A stretch of DNA of 52,915 nt from Candidatus Dadabacteria bacterium (GTDB taxonomy: Bacteria; Desulfobacterota_D; UBA1144; Nemesobacterales; UBA2774), in contig JADLGH010000056.1 in assembly GCA_020849425.1 (NCBI GenBank), positions 1-52,915 on the forward strand, in the 5' to 3' direction. Shown one piece after another: positions 39,515-49,067 of this stretch. The first letter of the stretch is position 1, and each line of letters opens with the position of its first letter. The position numbers and the translations under genes were made by a program. Below the pieces are notes generated by a model. That model had not been told where the DNA came from and ran no database searches. It saw only the letters and a program-made list of their open reading frames with translations.

Positions 39515-40438
39515 TCAGTTGTCGAACAATTGAACAGGGCGGCCTCCGCTCTGCTTTAATAATTGGTTTCTGGCTGCGACTTCTATTATAGTGGCCGTGT
39601 TTCTGCCCGGGCTTACAGGGATTACGAGGTGGGGGAGATCGATTCCGAGTATGTTGTAGGTACTGGTTTCGATTCCAAGCCTGTCGTATGCGGTATCGGG
39701 ATTCCACTGAACGAGCTCAATCACCATGTCGATCTCTCTTTTCTCCATTACCGATGTAGTCCCGAACAGGTCTTTAATATTAATTATACCCACACCTCTT
39801 ATCTCCATAAGGTGTTTTATGCGCTCGGGCCCGTTTCCAACGAGGCGCTCGGGCCCGACTTTTCTTATCTCGACTATGTCGTCTGAAATGAGTTTAGAAC
39901 CTCTAAGTATTAAGTCAAGGGCGCATTCGCTTTTGCCTATGCCGCTTTTCCCGAGGAGGAGAACACCGAGCCTGTGTATGTCCATGAGGACCCCGTGGGC
40001 GGTGGCGAAAGGCGCAAGTCGCACCTCCAGTATTTCCTGGAGCATGGAGATCAGCTTCCCGGTGTAGAGCTTCGTCGAGAAGAGGGGGATTCGGTGCTTC
40101 TCGCATGCCTCGAGGAGCTTTTTGTCGGGCATGAGGTCTCGCGTGACGATAAAGCAGGGGACGTCCTGGGACATGAGGCTCCCGGTGACGCTCTTTTTCT
40201 CGGCGGCGCTCAGCCTGTCGAAGTAGGCGATCTCGGTTTTTCCCAGTATCTGGACGGCGCCCTTGTCGAGCCTGAGGTCGGGGTCGAGGAGCTTTAGCCC
40301 GGGCTTCTGTATCCTGTCGGAGGATACGATGCGCCGGAGCCCCTTTTCGCCGGCCAGTGTCTCTATTTCGAGCTGCTGCCCCCAGCCTTTAAGGAGCTCT
40401 TCGACGCGGAGAGCGTTTACCGTGTCAGAGTTTTGCAT
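39515..40438 (-). CDS. hprK: HPr kinase/phosphorylase
   Basis: HprK phosphorylates and dephosphorylates Ser46 of HPr, linking carbon status to regulation. The 307-aa product has an N-terminal domain (1-130) and a C-terminal catalytic domain: H148 in ATAHGVL before Walker A GKSGIGKS (163-170), a D pair in LISDDIVEI, and the family signature LMEIRGVGIINIKDLFG. A gram-negative HprK is usual in Deltaproteobacteria. The 14-base overlap with the ptsN stop indicates co-translation. The HPr gene itself is not in the window. Confidence 0.95.
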   Translation of the reverse strand: MQNSDTVNALRVEELLKGWGQQLEIETLAGEKGLRRIVSSDRIQKPGLKLLDPDLRLDKGAVQILGKTEIAYFDRLSAAEKKSVTGSLMSQDVPCFIVTRDLMPDKKLLEACEKHRIPLFSTKLYTGKLISMLQEILEVRLAPFATAHGVLMDIHRLGVLLLGKSGIGKSECALDLILRGSKLISDDIVEIRKVGPERLVGNGPERIKHLMEIRGVGIINIKDLFGTTSVMEKREIDMVIELVQWNPDTAYDRLGIETSTYNILGIDLPHLVIPVSPGRNTATIIEVAARNQLLKQSGGRPVQLFDN

Positions 40439-40886
40439 CTTCCAGAATTATCATCTCGTATATTTCGTCGCGGCTCCCGGATTTCATCAGCCTCGACCTG
40501 AGCTCTGCGTTACGGAATATCTTCGAGATGCGGGCGAGGAGCTGTATGTGCGTGCCCGACGAGTGTTCGGGCGCTATGAGCGCTATGAAAAGGTGCGTCG
40601 GCTTTGTGTCGAGGGAATCGAAGTCTATGCCCTTTTCGCTCCTCCCGAAAGCGGCTATCGTGCTCGTGAGCCCGCTCAGCTTGGCGTGGGGGATGGCCAC
40701 TCCGGAATCGACGGCCGTGCTGCAGAGCTTTTCACGCTCCATGAGCACTTCGACCAGCCTCTCGTCGTTTATGTTCGGATAGACTTCGGATATGGTCTCG
40801 GCAAGCTCGCTGATGACATCGGGCTTGGACCCTGCCTTGAGGTCGGGTATTACCGCTTTTTTTTCCAGAACGTCAGATAATTTCAT
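40425..40886 (-). CDS. ptsN: PTS IIA-like nitrogen regulatory protein PtsN
   Basis: EIIA(Ntr) is a regulatory phosphocarrier influencing potassium uptake, nitrogen and carbon control. The 153-aa product carries the phosphorylation motif VDSGVAIPHAKL with H67 and the later GKGIDFD/THLFIALIAPE region. Its fold is the fructose/mannitol EIIA type. It sits between hpf (16-base gap) and hprK (14-base overlap), the conserved rpoN cluster order. A phosphodonor (PtsP/EI(Ntr), NPr) is not seen nearby. Confidence 0.95.
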   Translation of the reverse strand: MKLSDVLEKKAVIPDLKAGSKPDVISELAETISEVYPNINDERLVEVLMEREKLCSTAVDSGVAIPHAKLSGLTSTIAAFGRSEKGIDFDSLDTKPTHLFIALIAPEHSSGTHIQLLARISKIFRNAELRSRLMKSGSRDEIYEMIILEDAKL

Positions 40887-40902
40887 TGCGTCGCCGCCCT
40901 GC

Positions 40903-41448
40903 TCAGGGCTCGACGAGTGTGATTTGCCCGTCGTTGTCTACGTAAAGCACGTTCACGTCGCTGGTTGCGCTGTTGCGGAAAGCGACTACGCTTTCCCCAG
41001 ACGCGTTCAGCTGGAGAAGGGCCTCCTCGACCGTCATGAGCTTCCGCGAGAGCCTGCGGACCTTGACGGCGGATATGTCGGCCGGGCCCTGCCCGGACGG
41101 TACAGACGCCGGGATGTTGTCCTGAGACCTGGACAAGCCCCTTCTTTTCGCCGTTATTTTCTTGTCGGTCTCCTTTTTCAATTTGGAGATGATCGTGTCG
41201 ACGGCGCCGTCTATGGCCGCGAGCATGTCCGTCGTTTCGAACGTGCTCGCCGTTTTAAGCACCTTGCTTTTTATCGTGATTTCGGCGTTGTCCCTGAACT
41301 TTTCGGTCCATAGGACGAATTTCACTGTCGATTCTTCGTCGGATTTAAGGTATTTCCCGATTCTTCTGGATTTCTTAAGTGCGTAAGCCTTGAGTTTTTC
41401 AGGATTCAGGTTGTCTGCCAGGTGTCTAGTAGTTACCGTTACTTTCAT
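40903..41448 (-). CDS. hpf: Long-form ribosome hibernation promoting factor
   Basis: HPF binds the decoding and tRNA sites of resting ribosomes; the long form drives 100S dimers through its C-terminal domain. The 181-aa product has the S30AE domain (MKVTVTTRHLADNLNPEKLK to about 100) and the HPF C-terminal dimerisation domain (KVRRLSRKLMTVEEALLQL, FRNSATSDVNVLYVDNDGQI). The start at 41448 is set by the family N-terminus; longer frames to 41514 overlap rpoN more deeply. It overlaps the 3' end of rpoN by 23 bases. Length is that of the long form, fitting a genome lacking separate RMF. Confidence 0.94.
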   Translation of the reverse strand: MKVTVTTRHLADNLNPEKLKAYALKKSRRIGKYLKSDEESTVKFVLWTEKFRDNAEITIKSKVLKTASTFETTDMLAAIDGAVDTIISKLKKETDKKITAKRRGLSRSQDNIPASVPSGQGPADISAVKVRRLSRKLMTVEEALLQLNASGESVVAFRNSATSDVNVLYVDNDGQITLVEP

Positions 41449-42943
41449 CTCGCCTTTTTGCTCCTGCTCTTGCTGAAGATGAAGGTATTTTAAGTGCTTT
41501 TCTGTACTTTGCAACAGTCCTTCGCGCCACTTTCACATTTTTTCTTTCGAGGATTTTCGAGATGTCCTCGTCGGAGTAGGGGCTATCGGGGAGCTCCTCG
41601 GCGACTATTTCCCTTATCATGGATTTTACCCTCTCGTAGGAAATTTCCTTCCCGTGGGAAGTCTCGATTTTCCTCGAAAAGAGGGACTTGAGCTCTATGG
41701 TTCCCTGGGGCGTCTGTATGTAGCGCCTGCTGGTGATACGGCTTACCGTCGATTCGTGGACTCCTACGGACTGTGCGACGTCCTTCAGGATAAGCGGCTT
41801 GACGTAATCCCTGCCGTGCTCGAAGAAATCCCTTTGCACCTCGACTATCTTCGAAATTATTTTCTTTACAGCGGCTTCCCTTTCGTCGAGGCACTTCATT
41901 ATTCTCTGGGCGGCCTCTATCTTTTCCTTTATGAACTGTTTCGCTTCGGGGGGAAGGCTCTTCTCTTTCTTTAAAAGCGTTCTGTAATAGCCGCTTATCC
42001 GCACTTTCGGGAAATCCCTGTTGAGCTGGACCTGGAGCTCGTTCCCTATCTTGTATACATAGAAGTCGGGAACGATGTATTTTTCGGTGTCTTTCTGGTA
42101 AAAGGGCCTCCCCGGCCTGGGTTCGAGCGACGATATGACGGACAGGGCTTCCTTCATTTCCCCGGGCGTGCATCCGAGATCCCCGGCCATCTTCTGGATG
42201 TCGGCGTCCTCGAGCTCTTCGAGGCAGCTGTCTATGATCCTGATTTCGAGCCCGTCTTCTCTGTATCCGAGGTCGAGGGCCTGGATCCTGAGGCATTCGC
42301 TGAGATTCCGGGAGCAGGCTCCCGTCGGGTCGAACGTCGTCTGGACGATAGACAGGACTTCTTCAATCTCGCGCCTCAGCTCGCCGAGGCCGGATGAGCC
42401 CGCAGCCCCGCCGTCCCCGTTGGAGGCCGCGGAGTCCGCGCCGTGCTCCTGGAGATAGAGCTCCAGGATTTCGTCCACGTCTATTTCGAGATATCCGTCC
42501 TCGTTCGTGTTGCCGATTATAACGGACGCTATCTGCTTTTGCTCGGGCAGGAGGTCCGATACTTCGAGCTGCCATTTGAGGTGATCGTTAAGGGAATCGG
42601 CGGACGTGACCCGGCTCTCCCACGGCTGCTCGTCCTCGCCGCCGCCGTCGAGCTCTCTCGACGAATAATGGGGCATGTCGTCGTCGCCGCCGCCGAGGAG
42701 CCTTTCTCCGCCGAGGCTCCCGAGGTCGAATTCCTCTTCGCCGGAGTCGCTTTCGGTTTTGTCGGACGGCTCGTCGTTCTCTTCGAGTGTGGGGTTTTCG
42801 ATGAGCTGCTCTTCGAGGTAGTCCTTGAGCTCGAGCGTCGTCATCTGTATGAGCTTCAAAAAGAGCTGAAGCTCCTGGGTAAGAATCAGGCGCTGCTGCA
42901 GGACCTGTCTCTGGGACGTAGTCTGGCTTAAATTAGTGCTCAT
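41426..42943 (-). CDS. rpoN: RNA polymerase sigma-54 factor
   Basis: Sigma-54 directs RNA polymerase to -24/-12 promoters that need AAA+ activators. The 505-aa product has region I (Q/L-rich, LSQTTSQRQVLQQRLILTQELQLF), a variable acidic region II (about 50-120, with a GGGDDD stretch), the core-binding domain and the C-terminal DNA-binding part ending with the RpoN box ARRTVAKYRK (about 473-482). Region II contains several runs of Asp/Glu/Gly, as usual. It heads the hpf-ptsN-hprK-rapZ-EIIA operon. A putative promoter lies upstream. Confidence 0.96.
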   Translation of the reverse strand: MSTNLSQTTSQRQVLQQRLILTQELQLFLKLIQMTTLELKDYLEEQLIENPTLEENDEPSDKTESDSGEEEFDLGSLGGERLLGGGDDDMPHYSSRELDGGGEDEQPWESRVTSADSLNDHLKWQLEVSDLLPEQKQIASVIIGNTNEDGYLEIDVDEILELYLQEHGADSAASNGDGGAAGSSGLGELRREIEEVLSIVQTTFDPTGACSRNLSECLRIQALDLGYREDGLEIRIIDSCLEELEDADIQKMAGDLGCTPGEMKEALSVISSLEPRPGRPFYQKDTEKYIVPDFYVYKIGNELQVQLNRDFPKVRISGYYRTLLKKEKSLPPEAKQFIKEKIEAAQRIMKCLDEREAAVKKIISKIVEVQRDFFEHGRDYVKPLILKDVAQSVGVHESTVSRITSRRYIQTPQGTIELKSLFSRKIETSHGKEISYERVKSMIREIVAEELPDSPYSDEDISKILERKNVKVARRTVAKYRKALKIPSSSARAGAKRRDESNGNY

Positions 42944-42976
42944 GCTTGACCCTGGCTATTAAAAACAATAACCCCA

Positions 42977-43010
42977 TTCAAATTCTATGCCAAATGTTTA
43001 TATACTACAA
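42977..43010 (-). promoter_or_regulatory. rpoN promoter region with overlapping sigma-70 and sigma-54-like elements
   Basis: On the minus strand TTGTAG (43010-43005), 17-base spacer, TAGAAT (42987-42982) gives a sigma-70 candidate. Overlapping it, TGGCATAGAATTTGAA (42992-42977) has the GG...TTG spacing of a -24/-12 site, but GC at -12 is GA. Autoregulation is an inference. Confidence 0.4.
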
Positions 43011-43141
43011 GGAGAATATCCATTTGTCTAAAATTTGCAGGGGTTTTCGGCCATAAAGAAGCGTACGCAGGGGGCTCCTTTCGGTGTTTCCGGCAGGACA
43101 GGATATAATTTATGGGCGGCCCCGCGGCGGGGTGTATCGAT

Positions 43142-43366
43142 ATGGAAATTCAAGGTCTGGGCAAGATGGTGATTTTTGCAGGCGTTGTTCTGACGGTCGT
43201 CGGCGTCCTCATGCTGCTCGCACCGAAGCTGCCTTTCATAGGGAAACTGCCCGGGGATTTTTACTTCAGAAAGGACGGAGTATCCTTTTATTTCCCGCTC
43301 GCGACGTCCATAATCGTGAGCATCGTTCTCTCTATTCTCCTGAGCCTGTTCTTCCGGGGGAAATAG
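43142..43366 (+). CDS. DUF2905 family small membrane protein
   Basis: A 74-aa protein with two membrane helices (about 8-28 and 49-70) joined by a loop containing LPFIGKLPGDFYFRKDGVSF, the diagnostic DUF2905 sequence. The function of this family is unknown; it occurs in many bacteria, often as a single gene. ATG 43142 begins the conserved part. Its end faces the end of leuD with 9 bases between stops. It is transcribed opposite to rpoN, from an intergenic region of about 200 bases. Confidence 0.88.
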   Translation: MEIQGLGKMVIFAGVVLTVVGVLMLLAPKLPFIGKLPGDFYFRKDGVSFYFPLATSIIVSIVLSILLSLFFRGK

Positions 43367-43375
43367 CCGTTCCGG

Positions 43376-43999
43376 TCAGTGAGGCTGCGAAGGGATGGCC
43401 CAGGCCCTTTTCCCGGCCATCTCTTTCTCGTACTTCTCTACCGAGTCCTCGCTCCTGAGAGTGAGGGATATGTCGTCGAGTCCTTCGAGAAGGGTCTTCT
43501 TTTTAAACGGATCTATGTCGAAGCCGATGTCGAGCCCTTCGCCGTCGGAGATGGACTGCGTCGGGAGGTCTACCGTAAGCGAGTAGCCCTTCTTCGCCGC
43601 TGTTTTCTCGAAGAGCTCCTTCACGTCCGCCTCGGGGAGGACTATGGGCAGAATGGAGTTTTTGAAGCAGTTGTTATAGAAGATGTCTGCGAAGGAAGGG
43701 GCGATAATCACCCTGAAGCCGTATTCACGAAGGGCCCACGGCGCGTGCTCGCGGGAGCTCCCGCTTCCGAAGTTCTGACCCGCGAGGAGTATGTTCGTGT
43801 CCTTGAGATGCGGCTGGTTGAGCTCGAAATCCGGGTTGAGCGAGCCGTCTTCGAGGTATCTCCAGTCGAAGAAGAGGAATTCCCCGAAGCCCGTCCTTTC
43901 GATCCTCTTTAAGAACTGTTTCGGTATTATCTGGTCTGTATCGACGTTCATCCTGTCGAGCGGGGCGACTACGCCGGTTACTTTTACGAGCGGCTCCAT
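43376..43999 (-). CDS. leuD: 3-isopropylmalate dehydratase, small subunit
   Basis: LeuD forms with LeuC the isomerase that converts 2- to 3-isopropylmalate in leucine synthesis. The 207-aa product has [30 protein letters not shown] (with the swivel-domain active-site loop) and the C-terminal [18 protein letters not shown] region. It lies 28 bases downstream of leuC. Length is typical of the bacterial long form of LeuD. No other leu genes (leuA, leuB) are in the window. Confidence 0.96.
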   Translation of the reverse strand: MEPLVKVTGVVAPLDRMNVDTDQIIPKQFLKRIERTGFGEFLFFDWRYLEDGSLNPDFELNQPHLKDTNILLAGQNFGSGSSREHAPWALREYGFRVIIAPSFADIFYNNCFKNSILPIVLPEADVKELFEKTAAKKGYSLTVDLPTQSISDGEGLDIGFDIDPFKKKTLLEGLDDISLTLRSEDSVEKYEKEMAGKRAWAIPSQPH

Positions 44000-44027
44000 G
44001 ATTATTGCTCCTTGTTTTCTATCGTTA

Positions 44028-45452
44028 TTACAATTCCCTGTCGAGGTCCCAGTCCCTTATGTCGACGAAACGGCCTTCTATAGCCGCCGCGGCCGCCATC
44101 TGCGGGCTTACGAGGTGCGTCCTCCCGCCCTTTCCCTGTCTCCCCTCGAAGTTCCTGTTCGAGGTGCTGGCGCATCTCTCGCCCGGCTCGAGGATGTCGG
44201 GGTTCATGCCGAGACACATGCTGCATCCGGATTCCCTCCACTCGAACCCGGCCTCCTTGAATATCTTGTCGAGGCCGAGCTTTTCCGCCTGGAGCTTTAC
44301 GAGCTGGGAGCCGGGAACGACCATGGCTTTTACCGTCGATGCGACCTTCTTTCCCTTGACCACTTTGGCGGCCTCGGTGAGGTCCTGTATGCGTGAATTT
44401 GTGCAGGAGCCTTTGAAGACCCTGTCCAGTTTTATGTCCTCTATAGGGGTGTTCGGCTCGAGGCCCATGTATTCGAGGGCGCTTATCGTCGCCTTGCGGT
44501 TGTTCTCGTCGTCCATGGCGCCGGGATCGGGCACGCGTCCCGTGATGTCGATGACCATGCCGGGGTTGGTCCCCCAGCTTACCTGGGGCGCCATGTTGCC
44601 GGCGTCGAGGACTATGCTCTTGTCGAACCTCGCGCCTTCATCCGTCCTCAGTTCCCTCCAGCTCTGGACGGCGGCGTCGAAATCCGTGCCCTTGGGGGCG
44701 TATCTCCGTCCCCTGATGTATTCGAACGTCTTTTCGTCGGGGGCTATCATGCCGGCGCGGGCCCCGGCCTCGATGGACATGTTGCATATGGTCATTCTCT
44801 CTTCCATCGAGAGGTCTTCTATAGCCCGGCCCCTGTATTCGACGACGGTCCCCGTTGCCCCGGCCGTGCCTATGTGGCCGATGATGCTGAGGATTATGTC
44901 CTTTGCCGTTACGCCGTAGCCCCTTTTGCCCTCGATCCTGACTTCGAATTCTTTGGGCCGGGTCTGCCTCAGGCACTGGGTCGCGAGGACGTGCTCGACC
45001 TCGCTCGTGCCGATGCCGAAGGCTAGCGCCCCGAAGGCGCCGTGGGTCGAGGTGTGGCTGTCGCCGCAGACTATGGTCAGGCCCGGTTTCGTGAGGCCGA
45101 GCTCGGGGCCGATGACGTGTACGATACCCTGCATCTCGCTGTTTACCTTGAGCCCGAAGAGGGTGACGCCGAAGTCTTCGCAGTTCTTGACGAGGACGTC
45201 TATCTGCTGGGCCGAGATCGGGTCTTCGATCGGAAGCGCCCTGTTTGTCGTCGGTACGTTGTGGTCCATCGTCGCGTAGGTGAGGTCGGGCCTTCTGACC
45301 TTGCGCCCCGCGAGCCTGAGGCCCTCGAAGGCCTGTGGCGAGGTGACTTCATGTACCAGGTGAAGATCGATGTAAAGGAGCGTCGGCTGTCCTTCCTGCT
45401 CCTCTACGACATGTTGTTCCCATATTTTATCGAAAAGTGTTCTGCCTGCCAT
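44028..45452 (-). CDS. leuC: 3-isopropylmalate dehydratase, large subunit
   Basis: LeuC is the [4Fe-4S] aconitase-fold subunit of isopropylmalate isomerase. The cluster cysteines are C350 ([11 protein letters not shown]), C410 and C413 (GCSMCLGMN). Other motifs are [40 protein letters not shown] and [15 protein letters not shown]. The 474-aa length is normal for the E. coli-type (not archaeal) form. The ATG at 45452 is preceded by GGTAGGGAAAAGAC, part of a tandem duplication. A perfect TATAAT and three leader repeats lie upstream. Confidence 0.96.
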   Translation of the reverse strand: MAGRTLFDKIWEQHVVEEQEGQPTLLYIDLHLVHEVTSPQAFEGLRLAGRKVRRPDLTYATMDHNVPTTNRALPIEDPISAQQIDVLVKNCEDFGVTLFGLKVNSEMQGIVHVIGPELGLTKPGLTIVCGDSHTSTHGAFGALAFGIGTSEVEHVLATQCLRQTRPKEFEVRIEGKRGYGVTAKDIILSIIGHIGTAGATGTVVEYRGRAIEDLSMEERMTICNMSIEAGARAGMIAPDEKTFEYIRGRRYAPKGTDFDAAVQSWRELRTDEGARFDKSIVLDAGNMAPQVSWGTNPGMVIDITGRVPDPGAMDDENNRKATISALEYMGLEPNTPIEDIKLDRVFKGSCTNSRIQDLTEAAKVVKGKKVASTVKAMVVPGSQLVKLQAEKLGLDKIFKEAGFEWRESGCSMCLGMNPDILEPGERCASTSNRNFEGRQGKGGRTHLVSPQMAAAAAIEGRFVDIRDWDLDREL

Positions 45453-45453
45453 G

Positions 45454-45481
45454 TCTTTTCCCTACCTTATCTTTTCCCTAC
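45454..45481 (-). repeat. Tandem duplication of the leuC ribosome-binding segment
   Basis: On the minus strand GTAGGGAAAAGA occurs twice with a 16-base period (45481-45470 and 45465-45454), the second copy directly before the leuC ATG. One copy would suffice as a ribosome-binding site. Confidence 0.55.
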
Positions 45482-45485
45482 TTTT

Positions 45486-45537
45486 GATGATACGAACTCT
45501 TAAGATGATACAGACTGTTAAAAAGATGATACGGACT
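45486..45537 (-). repeat. Three direct repeats in the leuCD leader
   Basis: Plus-strand copies GATGATACGAACT (45486-45498), GATGATACAGACT (45504-45516) and GATGATACGGACT (45525-45537); minus-strand consensus AGTYYGTATCATC. Start-to-start spacings are 18 and 21 bases. They lie just downstream of the expected transcription start. Confidence 0.6.
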
Positions 45538-45543
45538 AGTAAA

Positions 45544-45549
45544 ATTATA
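45544..45549 (-). promoter_or_regulatory. Perfect -10 hexamer for leuCD
   Basis: TATAAT on the minus strand (45549-45544), about 95 bases before the leuC start. No good -35 is seen at 16-18 bases, which suggests dependence on an activator. Confidence 0.5.
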
Positions 45550-45621
45550 CATTTCAAATCGGCCCCTGCGTAACTCCCGGAACGCCGGGGGGCGTATACC
45601 ATTAAAATAATTATGTATTGC

Positions 45622-45634
45622 GCCTTATCAAGGC
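45622..45634 (-). terminator. Probable terminator of eno
   Basis: GCCTT-GAT-AAGGC hairpin about 20 bases after the eno stop on the minus strand, followed within about 18 bases by the A/T-rich TACATAATTATTTTAAT. It is a weak rho-independent type. Confidence 0.4.
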
Positions 45635-45654
45635 CGCTGCCGAAGGATTCCCGG

Positions 45655-46929
<1,275 letters not shown>

Positions 46930-47031
46930 TCAAGCCCTCCGGGTGATGTGGTTTCGGATAAGGGAAATTACCACAGGAGTTTACGCCAATCAAATCGGTT
47001 AAAATTATATATATAGCCGGAGGGTGTCGCT

Positions 47032-47115
47032 ATGTATGCCGCGCCGGATCTGCGCGGCCGGCGCCGGGGGGATGGCTCTTGTGTCCCCGGTCCCGCGGTT
47101 TTCTGTTGGAAATAG
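47032..47115 (+). CDS. Possible 27-aa leader peptide ORF
   Basis: ATG at 47032 is preceded by GGAGGG at an ideal 7-base spacing and by a TATATATA stretch; the frame ends with TAG at 47113-47115. The peptide is Arg/Gly/Pro-rich (MYAAPDLRGRRRGDGS...) and has no recognisable family. It lies 56 bases before the FG-GAP lipoprotein gene and overlaps that gene's -35 element. It may be a chance frame. Confidence 0.25.
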   Translation: MYAAPDLRGRRRGDGSCVPGPAVFCWK

Positions 47116-47134
47116 GGCGGGGGTTCGGTAAAAT
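47106..47134 (+). promoter_or_regulatory. Sigma-70-type promoter for the FG-GAP lipoprotein gene
   Basis: TTGGAA (47106-47111), 17-base spacer, TAAAAT (47129-47134; five of six consensus). A leader of about 30 bases with GAGGG precedes the ATG at 47172. Confidence 0.5.
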
Positions 47135-47171
47135 TCATGCTTTAAAATCACGAGGTCGAGGGAAAAGCTAT

Positions 47172-49022
47172 ATGGGATTCATATCCGTGCTTAAAAGAAG
47201 GTGCCGTGCTTCGGTATTGGTATTGGTATTGTTCATGGTTGCATGCGCTGTCGGTGACGAAAATCATCCCGGTAACATTGACGACCTCAGCTCCGACACG
47301 CTTGCGAGGCTGCTCCTCTGGACGGCTCCCGGAGACAACGGGAGCAGCGGGAGGGCCACCATATACTTCCCGAGATACTTCGAAACCGAAGAGGTGGAGG
47401 AGCTGCTCGGCGTCCCGTCCCTGGACGGCGTCCCCTTTATAGAGATAGAGGAGGCGGTGAGAAATAATTTCGACATCGCGACGCAGGTGCCGGATTTCGA
47501 CCAGCCCGAGAGAGCGGGCTCGCCGGAAAGCTTCCTCGTGCCGAGGATAGATATAACGGGGTCTACCGAGTATTACTTCGCGGTGCGCACCAACGACGAG
47601 GTGGGAAGCTCCTCCCAGCCGTCGAACGTAGCGTCGATAATGACCGGCATCCAGGGTTTAAGATACGTGAGCTCGGACCCCGGGAGCTGCCTCGGAACGG
47701 GCATTTCGGCGGGTAACTATAACGGCGACAGGACCAGGAACGAGCAGGGGTTTAACGTCAGCATCAACGATTATGCTATAGGCGACCCGTGTCTCGGGCG
47801 CGTGTATATTTTTTACGGACAGAATGACCTTACGGGTAACGGAAGCGGAACAGTAGACGTATCCACGGCGGACGTCACGATTATCGGCCCCCAGGGGCAG
47901 GACTTCGGGGCCGCGCTCGCAACCGCTTCCCACTTCGAAGGCGACCCGAGGGCGCTCGAGCTCGTTATAGGGGCGCCGGCGTTCGACAACGGCAGGGGCA
48001 AGGTTTACGTCGTTTTCGGGAGCCTAGAATTCCCGAGCGTAATCGACCTTACCGACGGAAGCGTGGAGCACATAGAGATAGAAGGGGAGAACCCGGGGGA
48101 CAATTTCGGAATGACGCTCCGGGACGGCGGGGGAATACTCAACGGAAGGGGCGTCATGATGGTGGGAGCGCCGTTTTTCAATGCGGCCACCGGGAAGGTA
48201 TACGTCTTTAAGGGCCCGGACCTCAGCAAGACCAGCGTGAACCAGGCGGCGTCCGTGGCGCACGCTACGTTTACGGGGCCGCAGGCGGACGGATTTTTCG
48301 GGTTCTCCATGGCCGTCCTCGGCAGGATAGATTCCAGCAGCTTCGACGAGTTCGGCATAGGCGCGCCCGGGCTCGGAAGGGCATACCTGTTCCGTGGGAA
48401 AAATAGCCTCAACAGCATAAACCTCGCGACCGACACCACCTCGGATACGCTTCTCTTGCAGGGCAGCGCCGCCGACAGCTTCGGATTCAGCATTGCGGGC
48501 GACGGGGACGTCGACGGGCACTTCAACGAGAACGGCCAGATCAGCAATAGCAGGCCGGACGTCGTTGTCGGCGCGCCCGGGGCGAACGGCGACACGGGAG
48601 CCGCTTTCCTCTACTCGGGCCAGGTGCTGAGGGATGCCTTCGACAACGGCGATCCGATAACTGTAGAAACGGAGCTCTCGGGCTCGATTCCCGGGGAGCA
48701 GTTCGGCTCCGCGGTAGCGATCTTTCCGGACCTTACACCTGCCGCCCAAATCAGAAACCGCGATACGGCGAACGTCCTCATATTCGTGGACAGTAACGCC
48801 GACATAGCGGTCGGCGCGCCGGGGAGCAATCACGTTTACGTCTTCTTCGGGCAGGAAAACATGCCGGCCGTTCTGACGCCCGCCGAAGCGAACCTGCCCC
48901 TTACGGGGTCCGAAGGGGATTCGCTTTTCGGCTCGATCATAATCGAGATGTACGACATCAACGGCGACGAGATAGACGATATGGGCGTCGGGGGCGTCGG
49001 CTCGGTAGGCATCTACTACTGA
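47172..49022 (+). CDS. FG-GAP/integrin-alpha-type beta-propeller lipoprotein
   Basis: A 616-aa predicted lipoprotein. The N-terminus has a basic stretch (KRRCR) then a hydrophobic core ending FMVAC, with the lipidated cysteine at 25. Residues about 45-160 resemble a fibronectin-III-like domain (LLLWTAPGDNGSSGRA ... YYFAVRTNDEVGSS). From about 195 on come seven propeller blades, each with a GAP/GDP-type turn and GxxYVFxG strand: AIGDPCLGRVYIFYG, VIGAPAFDNGRGKVYVVFG, MVGAPFFNAATGKVYVFKG, GIGAPGLGRAYLFRG, VVGAPGANGDTGAAFLYSG, AVGAPGSNHVYVFFG and the final GVGGVGSVGIYY. DGDVDGHFNENG-like loops could bind Ca2+. A surface-binding role is inferred. Confidence 0.88.
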   Translation: MGFISVLKRRCRASVLVLVLFMVACAVGDENHPGNIDDLSSDTLARLLLWTAPGDNGSSGRATIYFPRYFETEEVEELLGVPSLDGVPFIEIEEAVRNNFDIATQVPDFDQPERAGSPESFLVPRIDITGSTEYYFAVRTNDEVGSSSQPSNVASIMTGIQGLRYVSSDPGSCLGTGISAGNYNGDRTRNEQGFNVSINDYAIGDPCLGRVYIFYGQNDLTGNGSGTVDVSTADVTIIGPQGQDFGAALATASHFEGDPRALELVIGAPAFDNGRGKVYVVFGSLEFPSVIDLTDGSVEHIEIEGENPGDNFGMTLRDGGGILNGRGVMMVGAPFFNAATGKVYVFKGPDLSKTSVNQAASVAHATFTGPQADGFFGFSMAVLGRIDSSSFDEFGIGAPGLGRAYLFRGKNSLNSINLATDTTSDTLLLQGSAADSFGFSIAGDGDVDGHFNENGQISNSRPDVVVGAPGANGDTGAAFLYSGQVLRDAFDNGDPITVETELSGSIPGEQFGSAVAIFPDLTPAAQIRNRDTANVLIFVDSNADIAVGAPGSNHVYVFFGQENMPAVLTPAEANLPLTGSEGDSLFGSIIIEMYDINGDEIDDMGVGGVGSVGIYY

Positions 49023-49067
49023 ATCCGGCCGGCTTCAGGCCGAAGTCTATCCGCCGGGACGCGGGGG

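Noticed and set aside
45486-45537. Repeats as a CRISPR-like array
   Set aside because: Three 13-base imperfect units with 5-8-base gaps are too short and too close for a CRISPR array, and no cas genes are nearby.
47032-47115. 27-aa ORF as a firm gene
   Set aside because: Only the ribosome-binding site supports it; kept as low-confidence feature only.
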